A model generated the notes under the pieces. That model had not been told where the DNA came from. It was given only the letters and a program-made list of their open reading frames with translations, and ran no database searches. A DNA stretch of 64,000 nucleotides, taken from assembly GCF_008710035.1 (NCBI RefSeq), contig NZ_VYKI01000012.1:74788-138787 (forward strand). Direction: 5' to 3'. Shown piece after piece: positions 31,910 through 43,407 of the stretch (position 1 is the stretch's first letter; each line of letters opens with the position of its first letter). The stretch comes from Stenotrophomonas cyclobalanopsidis. Its GTDB lineage: Bacteria; Pseudomonadota; Gammaproteobacteria; Xanthomonadales; Xanthomonadaceae. Position numbers and translations under genes: made by a program.

Positions 31910-33531
31910 GGGTCGCCACTGATGGCATAGCCGTCGCGGCCATTGTCCTTGGCGCGGTACAGCGCGGCATCGGCGCCTTCAACAAAATGATGGGGGTGCA
32001 GGCTGCCGTCGGGCACGCGCGTGTACACGCCGATGGTGAGGGTGATGCCTGCGCCGCTGCCGTCGCCTGGGGACGGCAAGGCGCGCACGCTGGCGATCAG
32101 GTCTTCCACCACCAGGCGCGCGCCGTCGGCCGGCGTGTCCGGCAGCACCAGTGCGAACTCATCGCCGCCATAGCGCGCGGCCATGTCGCGCGGGCGGCGC
32201 GCATGTGCGGCGATCAGCCGGGCTACGTCGCGCAGCACACCGTCGCCGGCCTGGTGGCCATGGCGGTCGTTGTGATGCTTGAAATGGTCCACGTCGATCA
32301 GGGCCAGGCTCAGCGGCTTGCCACTGCGCCGCGCGGCATCGCATTCCTCCTGCAGGGCCTGTTCGAAACGAAGGCGGTTGCCCAGCCCGGTCAGCGCATC
32401 GCGGTTGGCCTGGCGGTGCCAGGCCGAGATGCGCCAGACGGCCCACACCAGCAGGATCAGCAGCACGCCGAGCTGAGCGCTGGCCGGTGCCCACCACAGG
32501 TTGCCCACGCGCAGCAGCAGCCAGGCCAGCACGGGAGCCAGCGGCAGCGAGCAGAGCGCAGCCAGCCACGGCAGGCGCAGGCCCAGCAGCATCACGCACA
32601 GTGCAGCCATCAACCCGGACAGCAGATCCTGCACGGCGCGTGGCAGCACGTTGATCTGCTCGTCCTGCAGCAGCATCGAAGCGATGTTGGCCTGGTATTC
32701 GCTGCCGCTCATCCAGTACTCGCGGGTGGTCGGGGTCAGCAGCGGCGGCGCGATGCCGCTGGCGGTCATGCCGACCACGATGCGCCGGCCGCGCAGCAGC
32801 GACGCGTCAACCTGGCCATCCAGCACGTCGGCGTAGGAGACCTGCGGCAGGCGCCCGGGCGGGCCGGCATAGCGCACGCGCACGTAATCATCGCGACGCC
32901 ATTGATAGGGCGAGTCGAGCGCGGGCTCGGGGTCGGCCAGGCCGTACACGCGATTGGCCGGAATGCCGGCCAGGGCCATGCCCAGCGACGGCCAGTGCGC
33001 CTGGCCGATGCCGGCGCGCAGGTACACGCCGCGCGCCACGCCATCGCCATCGACCTCGACATCACTGTGGCCGATCACCGCGGCGCTGTCCGCGATCAAC
33101 GGGATGGGCAGCAGCTCCTCGGCCAGGCGGTCGCCCGCCGCCGGCGCCGCCAACACCGGCAGCACCACCCGGCCGTTGCGGCGGATGGCCGCGGCGAGCT
33201 CGGCATCCTGGCGCGCATCGTGGCGGTCCGGCTCGGACAGCATCAGGTCCAGCACCACCCGTTCGACGCCGGCATCGGTCAGCCGGTCCAGCAGCCGAGC
33301 ATGCACCGAGCGTGGCCACGGCCACTGGCCGATGCGCTGCAGGCTGTCTTCATCAATGGCGACGATCAGCACGCTGGGGTCAGGCCGGTACTCCCAGTCG
33401 CCCACCAGCAGGTCGTACACCGCTTCATCCTGCCGCCACAGGAGCTGCCCGTGGCTGACCACCGCCGTGGCGATGCCGGCCAGCAGGGCCAGCAGGATGC
33501 GTCGCGACCAGGGCAGCGGCGAGCGCCTCAC
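31906..33531 (-). CDS. CHASE2 sensor diguanylate cyclase (GGDEF)
   Basis: The 541-residue protein joins an extracytoplasmic CHASE2 sensor to a cytoplasmic GGDEF diguanylate cyclase that would make cyclic-di-GMP. An N-terminal helix (ILLALLAGIATAVV) leads into CHASE2 (about residues 30-300). Three membrane helices follow (about 305-375), then GGDEF (385-541). The active site YGGDEF is intact at 454-459, and the inhibitory site RPRD lies five residues before it, so product inhibition is expected. The GTG start at 33531 overlaps the stop of the FecR/LysM gene (GTGA), coupling both. An in-frame ATG further upstream lies inside that gene. The TAA stop lies in a REP. Confidence 0.92.
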   Translation of the reverse strand: MRRSPLPWSRRILLALLAGIATAVVSHGQLLWRQDEAVYDLLVGDWEYRPDPSVLIVAIDEDSLQRIGQWPWPRSVHARLLDRLTDAGVERVVLDLMLSEPDRHDARQDAELAAAIRRNGRVVLPVLAAPAAGDRLAEELLPIPLIADSAAVIGHSDVEVDGDGVARGVYLRAGIGQAHWPSLGMALAGIPANRVYGLADPEPALDSPYQWRRDDYVRVRYAGPPGRLPQVSYADVLDGQVDASLLRGRRIVVGMTASGIAPPLLTPTTREYWMSGSEYQANIASMLLQDEQINVLPRAVQDLLSGLMAALCVMLLGLRLPWLAALCSLPLAPVLAWLLLRVGNLWWAPASAQLGVLLILLVWAVWRISAWHRQANRDALTGLGNRLRFEQALQEECDAARRSGKPLSLALIDVDHFKHHNDRHGHQAGDGVLRDVARLIAAHARRPRDMAARYGGDEFALVLPDTPADGARLVVEDLIASVRALPSPGDGSGAGITLTIGVYTRVPDGSLHPHHFVEGADAALYRAKDNGRDGYAISGDP

Positions 33532-35228
33532 AGCAGCAGCCACAGCAGCAGGGCACCGCCACCGGCGCCGTAGCACAGCCGGCACGGCAGCGTGACCTGC
33601 TGGGCCGGTGAGAACGGGCCAACGTGGCCGTCGTCGTCGATGTACTGCACGCGCACGTGCAGGGTGCCGCGCCACGGTCGCTTGAAGCTGACCTGCGGCT
33701 GCGCCAGCGTTTCATCCACCAGTGGTGCCTTGAAGTCACCGCGGCGGTCGACCTGCACGCGGTAGCGCTGGCCTTCGCTGCCGGCCTGCCATCGCAGGGT
33801 CAGTTCGCCATGCGCAGCTTCGGGCGGCTGCAGGGCCGGGTCGATTGGTTCGTCGGTGAGCTGCAGCGGCAGTGCCTGGCCGAACGGGCCCTGGTGGCCC
33901 TGGCCATCGCGCGAGGCCACGCGCCAGAAGTACTGGCCGGGCGGCAGCGGCGTGGCCAGGCGCAGGTCGGTGCCGGTGCTGGCCTGCTGCTGCAGCGGCT
34001 GCAGGAAACGAGGCTCGGCGGCGATCTGCAGCACGCTGCTGCCCGCGCCCGGGGCCTGGGTCCAGTGGAAGCGCGGCCGGTCACTGTTGACGGTCTGGCC
34101 GTGCAGGGGCGAGACGGTCAGCGGCGGTGGCGGCTGGTCGCTGAGCAGGAAATCGGCGCTGGCATCCAGGCCCTCCACGCCCTGCGCATCGACAGCGCGC
34201 AGCAGCAGGCGCAGGGCACCCGGCGGAAGGTCGTCGATGACCAGCGAGGTGTCGCCGGTGGTGGCCGCGAACAGCAGGATCTCCGGCGTGGCAGCCAGCA
34301 CGACTTCAACGCGGTAGTGGTCGGCAGTGGCCACCGGCTCCCAGGCCAGGCGTGCCGGCAGTGGCGGAAGCGCGGTGGCATCGCTGCGCAGCCGTGGCGC
34401 GGGCAGCAGCACCGATGCCGCCTCGGGGGCGATATCGGCGCTGGCGCTGCGGCTGGCCTGGCCCGGGCGCACCAGACGATGGCCATGCGGGTTGCCGACC
34501 TGCACGCGGCCTTCCAGCACTTCAGTGGCGCCGATCTGCGTGCCGTCGCCGGCACTGACCCGGAACACGGTGCCGCGCACGCTGCTGGTGGCGGCTGGGG
34601 CATCGATGATGTAGCGCGACGCCGGACCGCGGGCAGGGGTGACGCGGTTGCTGGCCCGGCCCTGCTGCAGGCGCATGCGGGTGTCGACCATGCCGGTGCG
34701 ACCGTAACGACTCAGCTGGTCCAGGCGCAACCGCGAATGCTCGCGCAGCTGCAGGCGCGACGCATCAGCGAATTCGAGGGTGACACTGGCATCGGCGCCA
34801 GTCTGCACGGTGTCGCCGATGTGCAGCAGCTCGCCGGCGTGCAGGGCGCGGGTGGCGCTGCCATTGGCGGCCACCAGTTGCACGCCGCCGCGCACGGCCA
34901 ACACGCGGGCCGGGGCCGGTTCGACCCGCAGCCAGCTGACCGGGAAGCGCAGCAGCCCGCCGGGCGGCAGGCGGTAGGGGTTGTCGATGCGGTTGTGCTG
35001 CTGCAGCTGCTGCCACGGCACATCCGCCTTCAGGTACAGGCCGCCCAGGTCCCAGAGGGTATCGCCGGGGCGGACCCGGTAGTTCCACTCCTGTGCGGCG
35101 GCGAGGCCGGGTAGCAGGAGCAGGGCGCACAGCAGTGCGGCGAAGCGGCGGACGAGGGAAGACGACGAACGGCCAACGGTCACGGAGTGCTGTCCCGGCT
35201 GAGCGGGGGCGCAGCTGCAAGACCCCAT
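33528..35228 (-). CDS. FecR domain and LysM domain exported protein
   Basis: This 566-residue exported protein begins with a signal sequence (FAALLCALLLLPGLAAA, about residues 29-45). A LysM domain (YRVRPGDTLWDLGGLYL, about 50-97) suggests peptidoglycan binding. A FecR-type domain (about 105-260; GELLHIGDTVQTGADASV, VRGTVFRVSAGDG) and fibronectin-like repeats follow. A hydrophobic C-terminal tail ends in LLLWLLL. Coupling to the CHASE2-GGDEF gene through a GTGA overlap suggests it may act with that sensor at the envelope. The ATG at 35228 is used, but a GTG about 17 codons later (VTVGRSSSS) would give a tighter signal peptide. Confidence 0.86.
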   Translation of the reverse strand: MGSCSCAPAQPGQHSVTVGRSSSSLVRRFAALLCALLLLPGLAAAQEWNYRVRPGDTLWDLGGLYLKADVPWQQLQQHNRIDNPYRLPPGGLLRFPVSWLRVEPAPARVLAVRGGVQLVAANGSATRALHAGELLHIGDTVQTGADASVTLEFADASRLQLREHSRLRLDQLSRYGRTGMVDTRMRLQQGRASNRVTPARGPASRYIIDAPAATSSVRGTVFRVSAGDGTQIGATEVLEGRVQVGNPHGHRLVRPGQASRSASADIAPEAASVLLPAPRLRSDATALPPLPARLAWEPVATADHYRVEVVLAATPEILLFAATTGDTSLVIDDLPPGALRLLLRAVDAQGVEGLDASADFLLSDQPPPPLTVSPLHGQTVNSDRPRFHWTQAPGAGSSVLQIAAEPRFLQPLQQQASTGTDLRLATPLPPGQYFWRVASRDGQGHQGPFGQALPLQLTDEPIDPALQPPEAAHGELTLRWQAGSEGQRYRVQVDRRGDFKAPLVDETLAQPQVSFKRPWRGTLHVRVQYIDDDGHVGPFSPAQQVTLPCRLCYGAGGGALLLWLLL

Positions 35229-35335
35229 GGCCCCGACCTCATCCCCCCGAATGGATCGTAGCGGCCAAAAGCACGCTACCGATCACATTATCGCCCGTGG
35301 TCAGTGCAGGATTTCTGAACGAGACGCGTCTTTGT

Positions 35336-36196
35336 TCAGAACAGCAGCGAGGCCATCTTCCGGCGGTAGCGGCCAACCAGGTCCTCGTCGGTGATGACGT
35401 TGAAGGCATCGATCAGCACCTTGCGCGGCAGACCTTCGGCGAAGCTGCGGTCGATCCGCAGCATCTCCAGGAACTGTTCCAGCGCGGCTTCGTCGTGGCC
35501 GCCGAGCAGCAGCTGCACGCCGCGCAGATGGCGGGCCTGCAGGTCCTTGCCGTCGGCGGCGATGCGCGCGTCCAAGGCCTCGGCCGGGGGCGCATCCTTC
35601 AGCGCGGTGGCGAAGGCCAGGCGGGCGCGGCCGCGCACCGCGCGGTCATCGGTGGCCAGGTTGGCGGGCAGGGCATCGATCAGGTTGCCGGCCTCGTCCA
35701 CGCCGCCCACCTGCAGCAGGGCCAGGGCGAGGTCCAGCTTCAGTTCGTCCTTGTCCGGCTCGGCGGCGATCTGCGCACGCAGCACGTCCACCTGCGCCTG
35801 CGGGTCCAGCGGGGCCTCGTCTTCGGTGACGGTGTCGCCGATGTCGGCCGGCACGACGCCGTGCTGGGCCAGGAACTCACGCAGCTGGCCTTCGGGGATG
35901 GCGCCGGGGAAACCGTCGACCAGCTGGCCGCCCTTGACCAGGAACACGGTCGGCACCGAGCGGATCTGGAAGGCGGCGGCGATCTGCTGTTCGGCGTCGA
36001 CATCGACCTTGGCCAGCTCGAACGCGCCGTTGTACTCGGCCGCCAGCTTTTCCAGCATCGGGCCCAGAGTCTTGCACGGGCCGCACCAGGTGGCCCAGAA
36101 ATCCACAAGCACCGGCGTCTGCAGGGACTTCTGCAGCACCTCGGCCTCGAAGGTCGCGGTGGTGGCGTCGAATACGTGGGTCGTCGTCTCGGTCAT
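35336..36196 (-). CDS. cnoX: Thioredoxin-TPR co-chaperone (CnoX/YbbN)
   Basis: This protein of 286 residues has an N-terminal thioredoxin domain (about 1-115) with the active site WCGPC (Cys38, Cys41) and the cis-proline segment RSVPTVFLVKGG. A TPR-like tail from about 130 to 286 follows, ending with RKVLIDAFNVITDEDLVGRYRRKM. This is the layout of CnoX (YbbN), a chaperedoxin that protects proteins from over-oxidation and hands them to DnaK or GroEL. In E. coli the CxxC is altered, whereas here both cysteines are kept, so oxidoreductase activity is expected. The ATG at 36196 begins the thioredoxin domain. It is divergent from the DUF998 gene. Confidence 0.92.
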   Translation of the reverse strand: MTETTTHVFDATTATFEAEVLQKSLQTPVLVDFWATWCGPCKTLGPMLEKLAAEYNGAFELAKVDVDAEQQIAAAFQIRSVPTVFLVKGGQLVDGFPGAIPEGQLREFLAQHGVVPADIGDTVTEDEAPLDPQAQVDVLRAQIAAEPDKDELKLDLALALLQVGGVDEAGNLIDALPANLATDDRAVRGRARLAFATALKDAPPAEALDARIAADGKDLQARHLRGVQLLLGGHDEAALEQFLEMLRIDRSFAEGLPRKVLIDAFNVITDEDLVGRYRRKMASLLF

Positions 36197-36359
36197 GGGA
36201 GAAGTATCGCCTGGCAACTGGAGACCGATTCTATGGTGTCGATCCGTGTCGGTCTCAACCCTGTCCTCACACCAGGCACCGACAACCGCGTCGTGGCTTG
36301 GCGGTTGCCGCGCCTGCCGCGACAATGCAGCGGTCTTTCATTACAGGTGGATCCGCGCG

Positions 36360-36959
36360 ATGTCCGTGCTCTGGCTTGATCGTTGGTTGGGGCTGCTGGC
36401 CGCCGCGTGCTTCGTGCTGGCGGTCGTCGGTTTCGGCGCGGCGCTGGGCGGCTACTCCCAGGCCGTCCACCCGGTGGCGCTGCTCGGGGCCCGCGGCGTG
36501 CCGCACGCGCTGGCCTTCAACGTGCTGGGCCTGGTGCTGCCGGGCGCGCTGGCGGTGCTGGTGGCCGAGCGCCTGCGCCGGCAGCTGCCGGTGGGGGCAG
36601 GCTGGGCGCCGCGGGTCGGCAGCCAGATGCTGCTGCTGGCGGGCCTGGCCTTCGCGGCGATGGGCCTGCTGCCGCTGGACCCGGAAGACCTGCATGGCGG
36701 CGCCAGCCAGCTGCACGCCAGCGCGTGGATGGTCTGGGTGCTGGGCTTCGTGGTCGGCGCGCTGATGCTGGGCATCCCGCGCCTGCGCGCGGGGCATGCG
36801 CGCGCCATGGCCGGCTTGACCGTGGCCTGCGGGGCGCTGGCTGGCCTGGCCGCTTTCGTGCTGCAGGGCGTGCTGCCGGCGCCGTGGGCGCAGCGGCTGG
36901 CCTTCGCTTGCTGGGCGGCCTGGCTGGCGCTGGCTCTGCCGCTGTCGCGGGCGCGCTGA
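36360..36959 (+). CDS. DUF998-like integral membrane protein
   Basis: This 199-residue protein has about six membrane helices and resembles DUF998 proteins. It starts MSVLWLDRWLGLLAAACFVL, and the loop with LLPLDPEDLHGGASQLHASAW (about 102-122) is a recognisable family feature: an acidic-His stretch between helices 3 and 4. Function is unknown. The ATG at 36360 lacks a strong ribosome site. It is 105 bp upstream of leuS in the same direction, so it may share transcription. Confidence 0.75.
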   Translation: MSVLWLDRWLGLLAAACFVLAVVGFGAALGGYSQAVHPVALLGARGVPHALAFNVLGLVLPGALAVLVAERLRRQLPVGAGWAPRVGSQMLLLAGLAFAAMGLLPLDPEDLHGGASQLHASAWMVWVLGFVVGALMLGIPRLRAGHARAMAGLTVACGALAGLAAFVLQGVLPAPWAQRLAFACWAAWLALALPLSRAR

Positions 36960-39707
<2,748 letters not shown>

Positions 39708-39840
39708 TGTACCCGGCACCGGCCGCCGCCCAGGCGGCCGGTGCGTTGTCGCCACGGCCATCGGCCGATGGCCCTGCGTTCACGCGTCCTCGGGCAGGCT
39801 GTCTGTTGCCGTGATCGCCCGGCTCCGCCAGACTGTTCCC

Positions 39841-40425
39841 ATGACTCGAATTCTGCTTGCCCTCGTCCTTGCCCTCGGCCTTGCCGGCTGTGGCTTCCAC
39901 CTGCGCAACAAGTTGATGCTGCCGACCGACACCGCGCCGGTGAAGGTGGTGTCCACCGCGCCCTACAGCGAGCTGGTCAAGCTGTTGAACCGCAGCCTGC
40001 TGGCATCCGGTGCGAAGCTGGCCGACGATGACAGCAAGGACCCGGCAGCACAGCTGCAGGTGCTGTCCGAGCGCTGGGGCGACCTGCCCATCGCCATCGA
40101 TGCACAGGGCCGTGCGCAGGAATACAGCCTGCGCTACGCGGTCATCTTCATCTTCCGCCGCGAGGATGGCAGCGAGCTGGTGCCGCAGCAGGTGATCGAA
40201 CTGTCGCGCGACTACGTGTCGCCGCCGACCGACGCCACCGGTACCACCACCGAACGCGAGATCCTGGCCGACGAACTGCGCCGGGAAATGTCCGCCTCGA
40301 TCATCCGACGCATCGACAGCGTGGTGCGTGCCGAGCTGGAACGCGGTGGCAGCCTGGCCGCGCCAAAGCCGGCCGTGACCACCGATGGCGAACCGGCGAC
40401 GACGCCGGCGCCGGTCAAGCCCTGA
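39841..40425 (+). CDS. lptE: LPS-assembly lipoprotein LptE
   Basis: LptE is an outer-membrane lipoprotein that plugs and helps assemble the LptD channel for lipopolysaccharide insertion. The protein has 194 residues with a lipoprotein signal (ILLALVLALGLAGCGFHL, Cys17 as the acylated residue). The GCGFHLR segment right after is the family hallmark, and a C-terminal Ala/Pro-rich tail follows. The gene is 133 bp after leuS and 13 bp before holA, the usual place in gammaproteobacteria. ATG at 39841; an ATG at 39811 gives a longer, less likely head. Confidence 0.95.
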   Translation: MTRILLALVLALGLAGCGFHLRNKLMLPTDTAPVKVVSTAPYSELVKLLNRSLLASGAKLADDDSKDPAAQLQVLSERWGDLPIAIDAQGRAQEYSLRYAVIFIFRREDGSELVPQQVIELSRDYVSPPTDATGTTTEREILADELRREMSASIIRRIDSVVRAELERGGSLAAPKPAVTTDGEPATTPAPVKP

Positions 40426-40438
40426 GCTGCCGCCCACG

Positions 40439-41476
40439 ATGGAACTGCGACCGGAGCAGCTGGCCAGCCAGGGCGGTGACACCGCGCTGGCGCCGGTATA
40501 CCTGATCGCCGGCCCGGAAACCCTGCGCGTGCTTGAAGCCGCCGATGCGGTGCGCGCACGCGCCCGTGCCCGCGGCGTCGACGAACGTGAGGTGTTCGAC
40601 GCCGACGGCCGCGACTTCGACTGGAACCAGCTCGACGCCAGCTTCAACGCGCCCAGCCTGTTCAGTGCGCGGCGCCTGGTGGAAGTGCGCCTGCCCAGCG
40701 GCAAGCCGGGCAAGGACGGTGCCGAGGTCATCAGCCGGTTCTGCGCCGACCCGGCGCCGGACGTGGTGCTGCTGATCACCGCCAACGAATGGAGCAAGGC
40801 CCACCAGGGCAAGTGGGCCGAGGCGGTCAACCGCGTCGGCGTGCTGTCGGTGGCTTGGGCGATCAAGCCGCACGAACTGCCGGACTGGATCGAGCGCCGC
40901 CTGCGCAGCAAGGGCCTGCGTGCCGACGGTGCCGCGGTGCAGCGTCTGGCCGAGCGCGTGGAAGGCAACCTGCTGGCTGCCGCACAGGAAATCGACAAGC
41001 TGGCCCTGCTGGCCGACGGCCAGCCGCTGGACGTGGAAAGGATGGAGTCGCTGGTGGCCGATGCCGCCCGCTACGACGTGTTCCGCCTGGTCGAAGCGAC
41101 CTTCTCGGGCCAGCCGCAGGCGGTGCTGCGCATGCTGGCCGGCCTGCGTGGCGAAGGCGAGGCCGTGGCCGCGCTGATGCCGATCGTGATCCGCGAACTG
41201 CTGGCCGGTGCCGGCCTGGCGCGGGTGCAGGCCCGTGGCGGCAACGTCGCCGCTGAAATGAAATCGCGCGGCATCTGGGAATCGCGGCAGGCGCCGTACA
41301 AGCGCGCGCTGCAGCGGCATCCGGAAGGCAAGCGCTGGGAGCGCTTCGTGGCCGAGGCGGGGCTGGTCGACCGGATCGCCAAGGGGCGTGCCGACGGTGA
41401 CGCCTGGCTGGCGCTGGAGCGCCTGCTGGTGGCGGTGTCCGAGGCCCGTGCCGTGCGCCTGCTCGCGCGCGCCTGA
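40439..41476 (+). CDS. holA: DNA polymerase III subunit delta
   Basis: This is the delta subunit of DNA polymerase III, part of the clamp loader that opens the beta sliding clamp. The protein is 345 residues. The N-terminal region (VYLIAGPETLRVLEAADAVR, residues 20-39) and SLFSARRLVEVRLPSG (about 70-85) are characteristic, with RLAERVEGNLLAAAQEIDKL in the central domain and YDVFRLVEATFSGQ later. The ATG at 40439 follows lptE by 13 bp; the previous in-frame ATG (40385) is inside lptE. nadD follows immediately. Confidence 0.96.
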   Translation: MELRPEQLASQGGDTALAPVYLIAGPETLRVLEAADAVRARARARGVDEREVFDADGRDFDWNQLDASFNAPSLFSARRLVEVRLPSGKPGKDGAEVISRFCADPAPDVVLLITANEWSKAHQGKWAEAVNRVGVLSVAWAIKPHELPDWIERRLRSKGLRADGAAVQRLAERVEGNLLAAAQEIDKLALLADGQPLDVERMESLVADAARYDVFRLVEATFSGQPQAVLRMLAGLRGEGEAVAALMPIVIRELLAGAGLARVQARGGNVAAEMKSRGIWESRQAPYKRALQRHPEGKRWERFVAEAGLVDRIAKGRADGDAWLALERLLVAVSEARAVRLLARA

Positions 41477-41479
41477 GTG

Positions 41480-42145
41480 ATGAGCCTGCGGGTCTATTAC
41501 GGGGGCACCTTCGATCCGGTGCACCTGGGCCATCTGGCCATCGCGCGCGCCGCACGCGACGAACTGCAGGTGGCCGTGCGCATGTTGCCGGCCGCCGACC
41601 CGCCGCACCGCGCCGCCCCGGGAGCCACCGCCGAACAGCGCTGCCGGATGCTGTCGCTGGCCATCGGCGACGAGCCGGGCCTGCTGCTCGACCGGCGCGA
41701 GCTGGACCGGGCCGCGCGCAACCCCGGCCAGCCGTCCTATACGGTCGACACCCTGCGCGAGCTGCGCGCCGAGCTGGGCCCGAGCCGGCCGCTGGCCTGG
41801 CTGGTCGGTGCCGACAGCCTGCTGGCCCTGCCGGCCTGGCACGAATGGCAGGCGCTGTTCGGCCTGGCCCACATCATCGTGGCCGAGCGGCCGGGCAGCC
41901 CGTTGCGTGATGCCGTGGCCGGCGAGCTCGGCCAGGCGCTGGAGGGGCGCTGGGCCGACAACGAGCAGTCGCTGTTCGCCAGCCCGGCCGGGCGCGTGCT
42001 GCGCCTGCACCAGCCCCTGCGAAGCGAGTCGGCCAGTGCCGTACGCACCCAGATCGCCGCGGCCGGGCCCTGGCGGGCGATGCTGCCGCCGGCGGTGGCC
42101 GACTACGTGGCCGGCCATCGCCTGTACCACCCCGGCACACCCTGA
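41480..42145 (+). CDS. nadD: Nicotinate-nucleotide adenylyltransferase
   Basis: NadD converts nicotinate mononucleotide and ATP to deamido-NAD in NAD synthesis. The protein has 221 residues. The nucleotidyltransferase motif GGTFDPVHLGHL is at residues 8-19, and the second motif, SESASAVRTQIA, is close to the C-terminus. VGADSLLALPAWHEWQALF in the middle is typical of NadD. The start may be GTG 41477 or ATG 41480, which lie side by side immediately after the holA stop; I chose the ATG. It is followed by rsfS with a small promoter-like gap. Confidence 0.96.
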   Translation: MSLRVYYGGTFDPVHLGHLAIARAARDELQVAVRMLPAADPPHRAAPGATAEQRCRMLSLAIGDEPGLLLDRRELDRAARNPGQPSYTVDTLRELRAELGPSRPLAWLVGADSLLALPAWHEWQALFGLAHIIVAERPGSPLRDAVAGELGQALEGRWADNEQSLFASPAGRVLRLHQPLRSESASAVRTQIAAAGPWRAMLPPAVADYVAGHRLYHPGTP

Positions 42146-42180
42146 ATACCTGCGTGAATGGCGCAAGCGCGCCATGCCCG

Positions 42181-42186
42181 TATAAT
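42181..42186 (+). promoter_or_regulatory. Possible -10 element upstream of rsfS
   Basis: The sequence TATAAT, a perfect sigma-70 -10 hexamer, is 30 bp upstream of the rsfS start codon in otherwise GC-rich DNA. No good -35 hexamer is seen at 16-18 bp spacing, so the assignment is tentative. It would serve rsfS-rlmH and possibly the downstream tRNA gene. Confidence 0.4.
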
Positions 42187-42215
42187 CGCCCCCACGTTTA
42201 TCGAGTCGATCCACT

Positions 42216-42629
42216 TTGAGCAACCAGACCCAGCCCCAGACCATCAAGGTCGATCTGCCCAGCCCGCCGCCTTCCGTGCCGCAATTGCTGGCCAGCGTCC
42301 GCCAAGCCACCGAAGACCTGAAAGCCAAGGACCTGGTCGAGATCGACGTGCGCGGCCGGTCAAGCGTTGCCGATTACATGATCGTCGTTTCGGGCACCTC
42401 GACCCGCCACGTCAAGTCGATCGCCGACGAAGTCGTGCGCTTCGCCAAGAACATCGACGTGATGCCGCTGGGCGTGGAAGGCGAGCGCGAAGCCGAGTGG
42501 GTGCTGGTCGACCTGGGCGACATCATCGTCCACGTCATGCTGCCGCGCGTGCGTGAGTTCTACGCCCTCGAGCGACTGTGGACCGTCGGCGACCAGCCGC
42601 CGCCCAGCGACGACGACGAAGTGGCCTGA
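42216..42629 (+). CDS. rsfS: Ribosome silencing factor RsfS
   Basis: RsfS binds ribosomal protein L14 on the 50S subunit and blocks joining with 30S when nutrients are low. The protein has 137 residues. The DUF143 core is DLVEIDVRGRSSVADYMIVVSGTSTRHVKSIAD (about 39-71), followed by GEREAEWVLVDLGDIIVHVM and REFYALERLW, all conserved. The start appears to be TTG at 42216 (SNQTQPQ follows), because no ATG or GTG lies nearby in frame; a strong -10 box sits 30 bp upstream. rlmH follows after a short hairpin region. Confidence 0.94.
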   Translation: MSNQTQPQTIKVDLPSPPPSVPQLLASVRQATEDLKAKDLVEIDVRGRSSVADYMIVVSGTSTRHVKSIADEVVRFAKNIDVMPLGVEGEREAEWVLVDLGDIIVHVMLPRVREFYALERLWTVGDQPPPSDDDEVA

Positions 42630-42652
42630 GCCACGGCGTTGCTGTACCCCTT

Positions 42653-42679
42653 CGACGGCGCCGATGGCGCCGTCGACGT
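42653..42679 (+). terminator. Hairpin between rsfS and rlmH
   Basis: The perfect stem cgacggcgcc-gat-ggcgccgtcg (42653-42675) is followed by acgtttt. The shape is like a weak intrinsic terminator and could reduce read-through from rsfS into rlmH. Confidence 0.45.
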
Positions 42680-42695
42680 TTTGGAGACTGCGTAG

Positions 42696-43166
42696 ATGAA
42701 AGCCCGCCTGATCGCCACCGGTGAACGCGCACCCAGCTGGGTCGCGCAGGGCTTCGCCGAATACCAGAAGCGGCTGTCGCACTGGCTGCCGTTCGAACTG
42801 GTGGAAATCGAACCGGGCCTGCGTGGCAAGGGCCGCGATGCGCGACGCGCCACCGAGGACGAAGGCAGGCGGGTGATCACTGCGTTGCCGAAGAATGCCT
42901 ACGTGGTGGCGCTGGACGTGCCGGGCCGCCAGCTCAGTTCGGAACAGCTCGCGCAGCGCCTGGAGCATTGGCGCGGGCAGGGCAGGGACCTGGCGTTCCT
43001 GATCGGTGGCCCGGAAGGGCACTCGCCGGAAGTGTCCGCGCTGGCCGATGAGAAGTGGTCGATCGGACCGCTGACGCTGCCGCACATGCTGGTGCGGCTG
43101 GTGGTGGCCGAGCAGCTGTATCGGGCCGCCGCAATGATTGCCAATCACCCCTACCATCGCGCGTGA
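42696..43166 (+). CDS. rlmH: 23S rRNA pseudouridine-1915 N3-methyltransferase
   Basis: RlmH methylates pseudouridine 1915 of 23S rRNA with S-adenosylmethionine, on assembled 70S ribosomes. The protein is 156 residues, the usual size for this SPOUT-class enzyme. The SAM-binding knot contains FLIGGPEGHSPEV (about 100-112) and LPHMLVRLVVAEQLYRA near the end, both diagnostic. The ATG at 42696 is preceded by ggag (gttttggagactgcgtag). It sits after rsfS and 22 bp before tRNA-Asn. Confidence 0.97.
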   Translation: MKARLIATGERAPSWVAQGFAEYQKRLSHWLPFELVEIEPGLRGKGRDARRATEDEGRRVITALPKNAYVVALDVPGRQLSSEQLAQRLEHWRGQGRDLAFLIGGPEGHSPEVSALADEKWSIGPLTLPHMLVRLVVAEQLYRAAAMIANHPYHRA

Positions 43167-43188
43167 AGAGTGGTTATACTAATCGTCT

Positions 43189-43265
43189 GCCCGAATAGCT
43201 CAGCCGGTTAGAGCACTTGACTGTTAATCAGGGGGTCGTTGGTTCGAGTCCAACTTCGGGCGCCA
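43189..43265 (+). tRNA. tRNA-Asn (anticodon GTT)
   Basis: The 77-nt gene folds into a complete cloverleaf. The acceptor stem is gcccgaa/ttcgggc, the D arm contains agctcagccggttagagc, the anticodon loop is ctgttaa with anticodon GTT, and the T arm carries ggttcgagtcc. The discriminator is G and the CCA tail is encoded (43263-43265). A promoter-like tatact lies at 43175-43180, and a T-rich hairpin at 43272-43302 ends the transcript. Confidence 0.97.
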
Positions 43266-43271
43266 CCTTTG

Positions 43272-43302
43272 AAAACCCACATCGCAAGATGCGGGTTTTT
43301 TT
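43272..43302 (+). terminator. Intrinsic terminator of tRNA-Asn
   Basis: The stem cccacatc-gcaa-gatgcggg (one mismatch) is followed by seven T. It starts 6 bp after the encoded CCA. Confidence 0.85.
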
Positions 43303-43315
43303 GCATCGAGCTTCT

Positions 43316-43407
43316 GTAGAGCCGAGCCCATGCTCGGCTCCGGCAGAACGGCAGCCGAGCATGGGCTCGGCTCTACAAAAGAGCAGTCGAGCAAGGCTCG
43401 ACGCTAC
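43316..43407. repeat. Three SMAG/REP palindromes after tRNA-Asn
   Basis: An inverted pair of the form gtagagccgagcccatgctc is at 43316-43338 and 43354-43376 (ending gctcggctctac). A third, agtcgagcaaggctcgac, is at 43385-43407. The last contains the TAG stop codon of the antiporter gene (43404-43406) inside its GTAG end. Confidence 0.85.

Noticed and set aside
43189..43265. tRNA-Asn as an integration site for the low-GC gene at 44977
   Set aside because: No integrase gene and no repeat of the tRNA 3' end is seen downstream; a normal housekeeping antiporter gene lies between.
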